DNA of 21,941 nt. Source: Patescibacteria group bacterium (lineage in GTDB: Bacteria > Patescibacteriota > Gracilibacteria > UM-FILTER-43-11). This document shows positions 21,824-21,941 of this stretch, piece by piece. Under the pieces are notes generated by a model that saw only the letters and a list, made by a program, of their open reading frames with translations, ran no database searches and was not told the origin of the DNA. The position numbers and the translations under genes are program-made. How positions within the stretch are numbered: the first letter of the stretch is position 1; the number at the start of each line of letters is the position of its first letter. The stretch covers positions 1 through 21,941 of the forward strand of contig JAJDCE010000097.1 of assembly GCA_029260985.1 (NCBI GenBank), given 5' to 3'.

Positions 21824-21941
21824 TTATAGAAACATCCGCTTATTTTCATTATGCCCATCCAGCGTTTCCGCATAATGAACCTGCCCATCAGCATCATGCA
21901 GGTAGTAGAAGTACTTGGTTCTTTTAGAGTAAATGGCCGCT
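21824..21941 (-). CDS. mltG: C-terminal end of a probable MltG endolytic transglycosylase (partial)
   Basis: Only the last 38 codons are in the window; the gene continues to the right. Read on the minus strand the end is AAIYSKRTKYFYYLHDADGQ, then VHYAETLDGHNENKRMFL and TAA at 21826-21824. This matches the well-conserved C-terminus of MltG/YceG proteins, which have a KTDYYYFLHDKEGKIHYA-like strand and a TLEEHNxN helix. MltG cleaves nascent peptidoglycan strands in the membrane. The identification rests on this short piece alone. It is convergent with the FecR-like gene, with two palindromes between. Confidence 0.65.
   Translation of the reverse strand, partial: AAIYSKRTKYFYYLHDADGQVHYAETLDGHNENKRMFL

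Overview
The window looks like a chromosomal segment of a small-genome, AT-rich, uncultured-type bacterium, most plausibly a member of Patescibacteria (CPR). The reasons are the mix of short core genes and unrecognised membrane proteins, an unusually short HrcA, the many dispersed palindromes in gaps, and starts with almost no Shine-Dalgarno sequence. Lineage is an inference; no rRNA is present. TGA is used as a stop (for example at 2392-2394), so the UGA=Gly code of Gracilibacteria/Absconditabacteria does not apply.

Region 1 (1 to about 5090) is an accessory element whose left end lies outside the window. It carries a CBASS-type anti-phage module: a CD-NTase cut by the window edge, then a Cap15-like two-TM/beta-barrel effector. 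An unrecognised protein follows, its start codon overlapping the effector's stop. Next come a small protein, a rolling-circle-type Rep/relaxase (Rep_trans-like) and a large serine recombinase. The recombinase reading frame runs into the 3' part of a tRNA-Gly(UCC) gene on the other strand, which marks the tRNA as the probable attachment site.

Region 2 (about 5055-12041) is core: tRNA-Gly with its own promoter and terminator, a class B penicillin-binding protein (-), a LOG/TIGR00725-like protein (+), then the transcription/translation cluster secE-nusG-(unknown)-rplK-rplA. A probable L1-binding leader resembling 23S rRNA lies just before rplA. dut (dUTPase) follows, preceded by an 11-bp tandem repeat, then a small acidic protein.

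Region 3 (12042-13078) has no intact gene. It holds a structured RNA candidate ending in a very long terminator hairpin, a second fold-back structure, a broken coding remnant, two further hairpins and about 300 bp of AT-rich sequence.

Region 4 (13079-19442, all minus strand) encodes a two-TM protein, a TPR protein, RuvC, HrcA (with a CIRCE operator touching its start codon) and SecA. secA and the following plus-strand gene, an anchored FecR/Ig-like-repeat surface protein, are fired by divergent promoters whose -35 boxes overlap. The window ends in the C-terminus of a probable MltG transglycosylase on the minus strand.

The most interesting points are the CBASS module with its overlapping third gene on an integrative, Rep-carrying element; the recombinase tail encoded antisense to its target tRNA; the L1 leader; CIRCE at hrcA; the shared -35 of secA and the FecR-like gene; the 11-bp repeat family; and the structured RNA candidate at 12240-12430.
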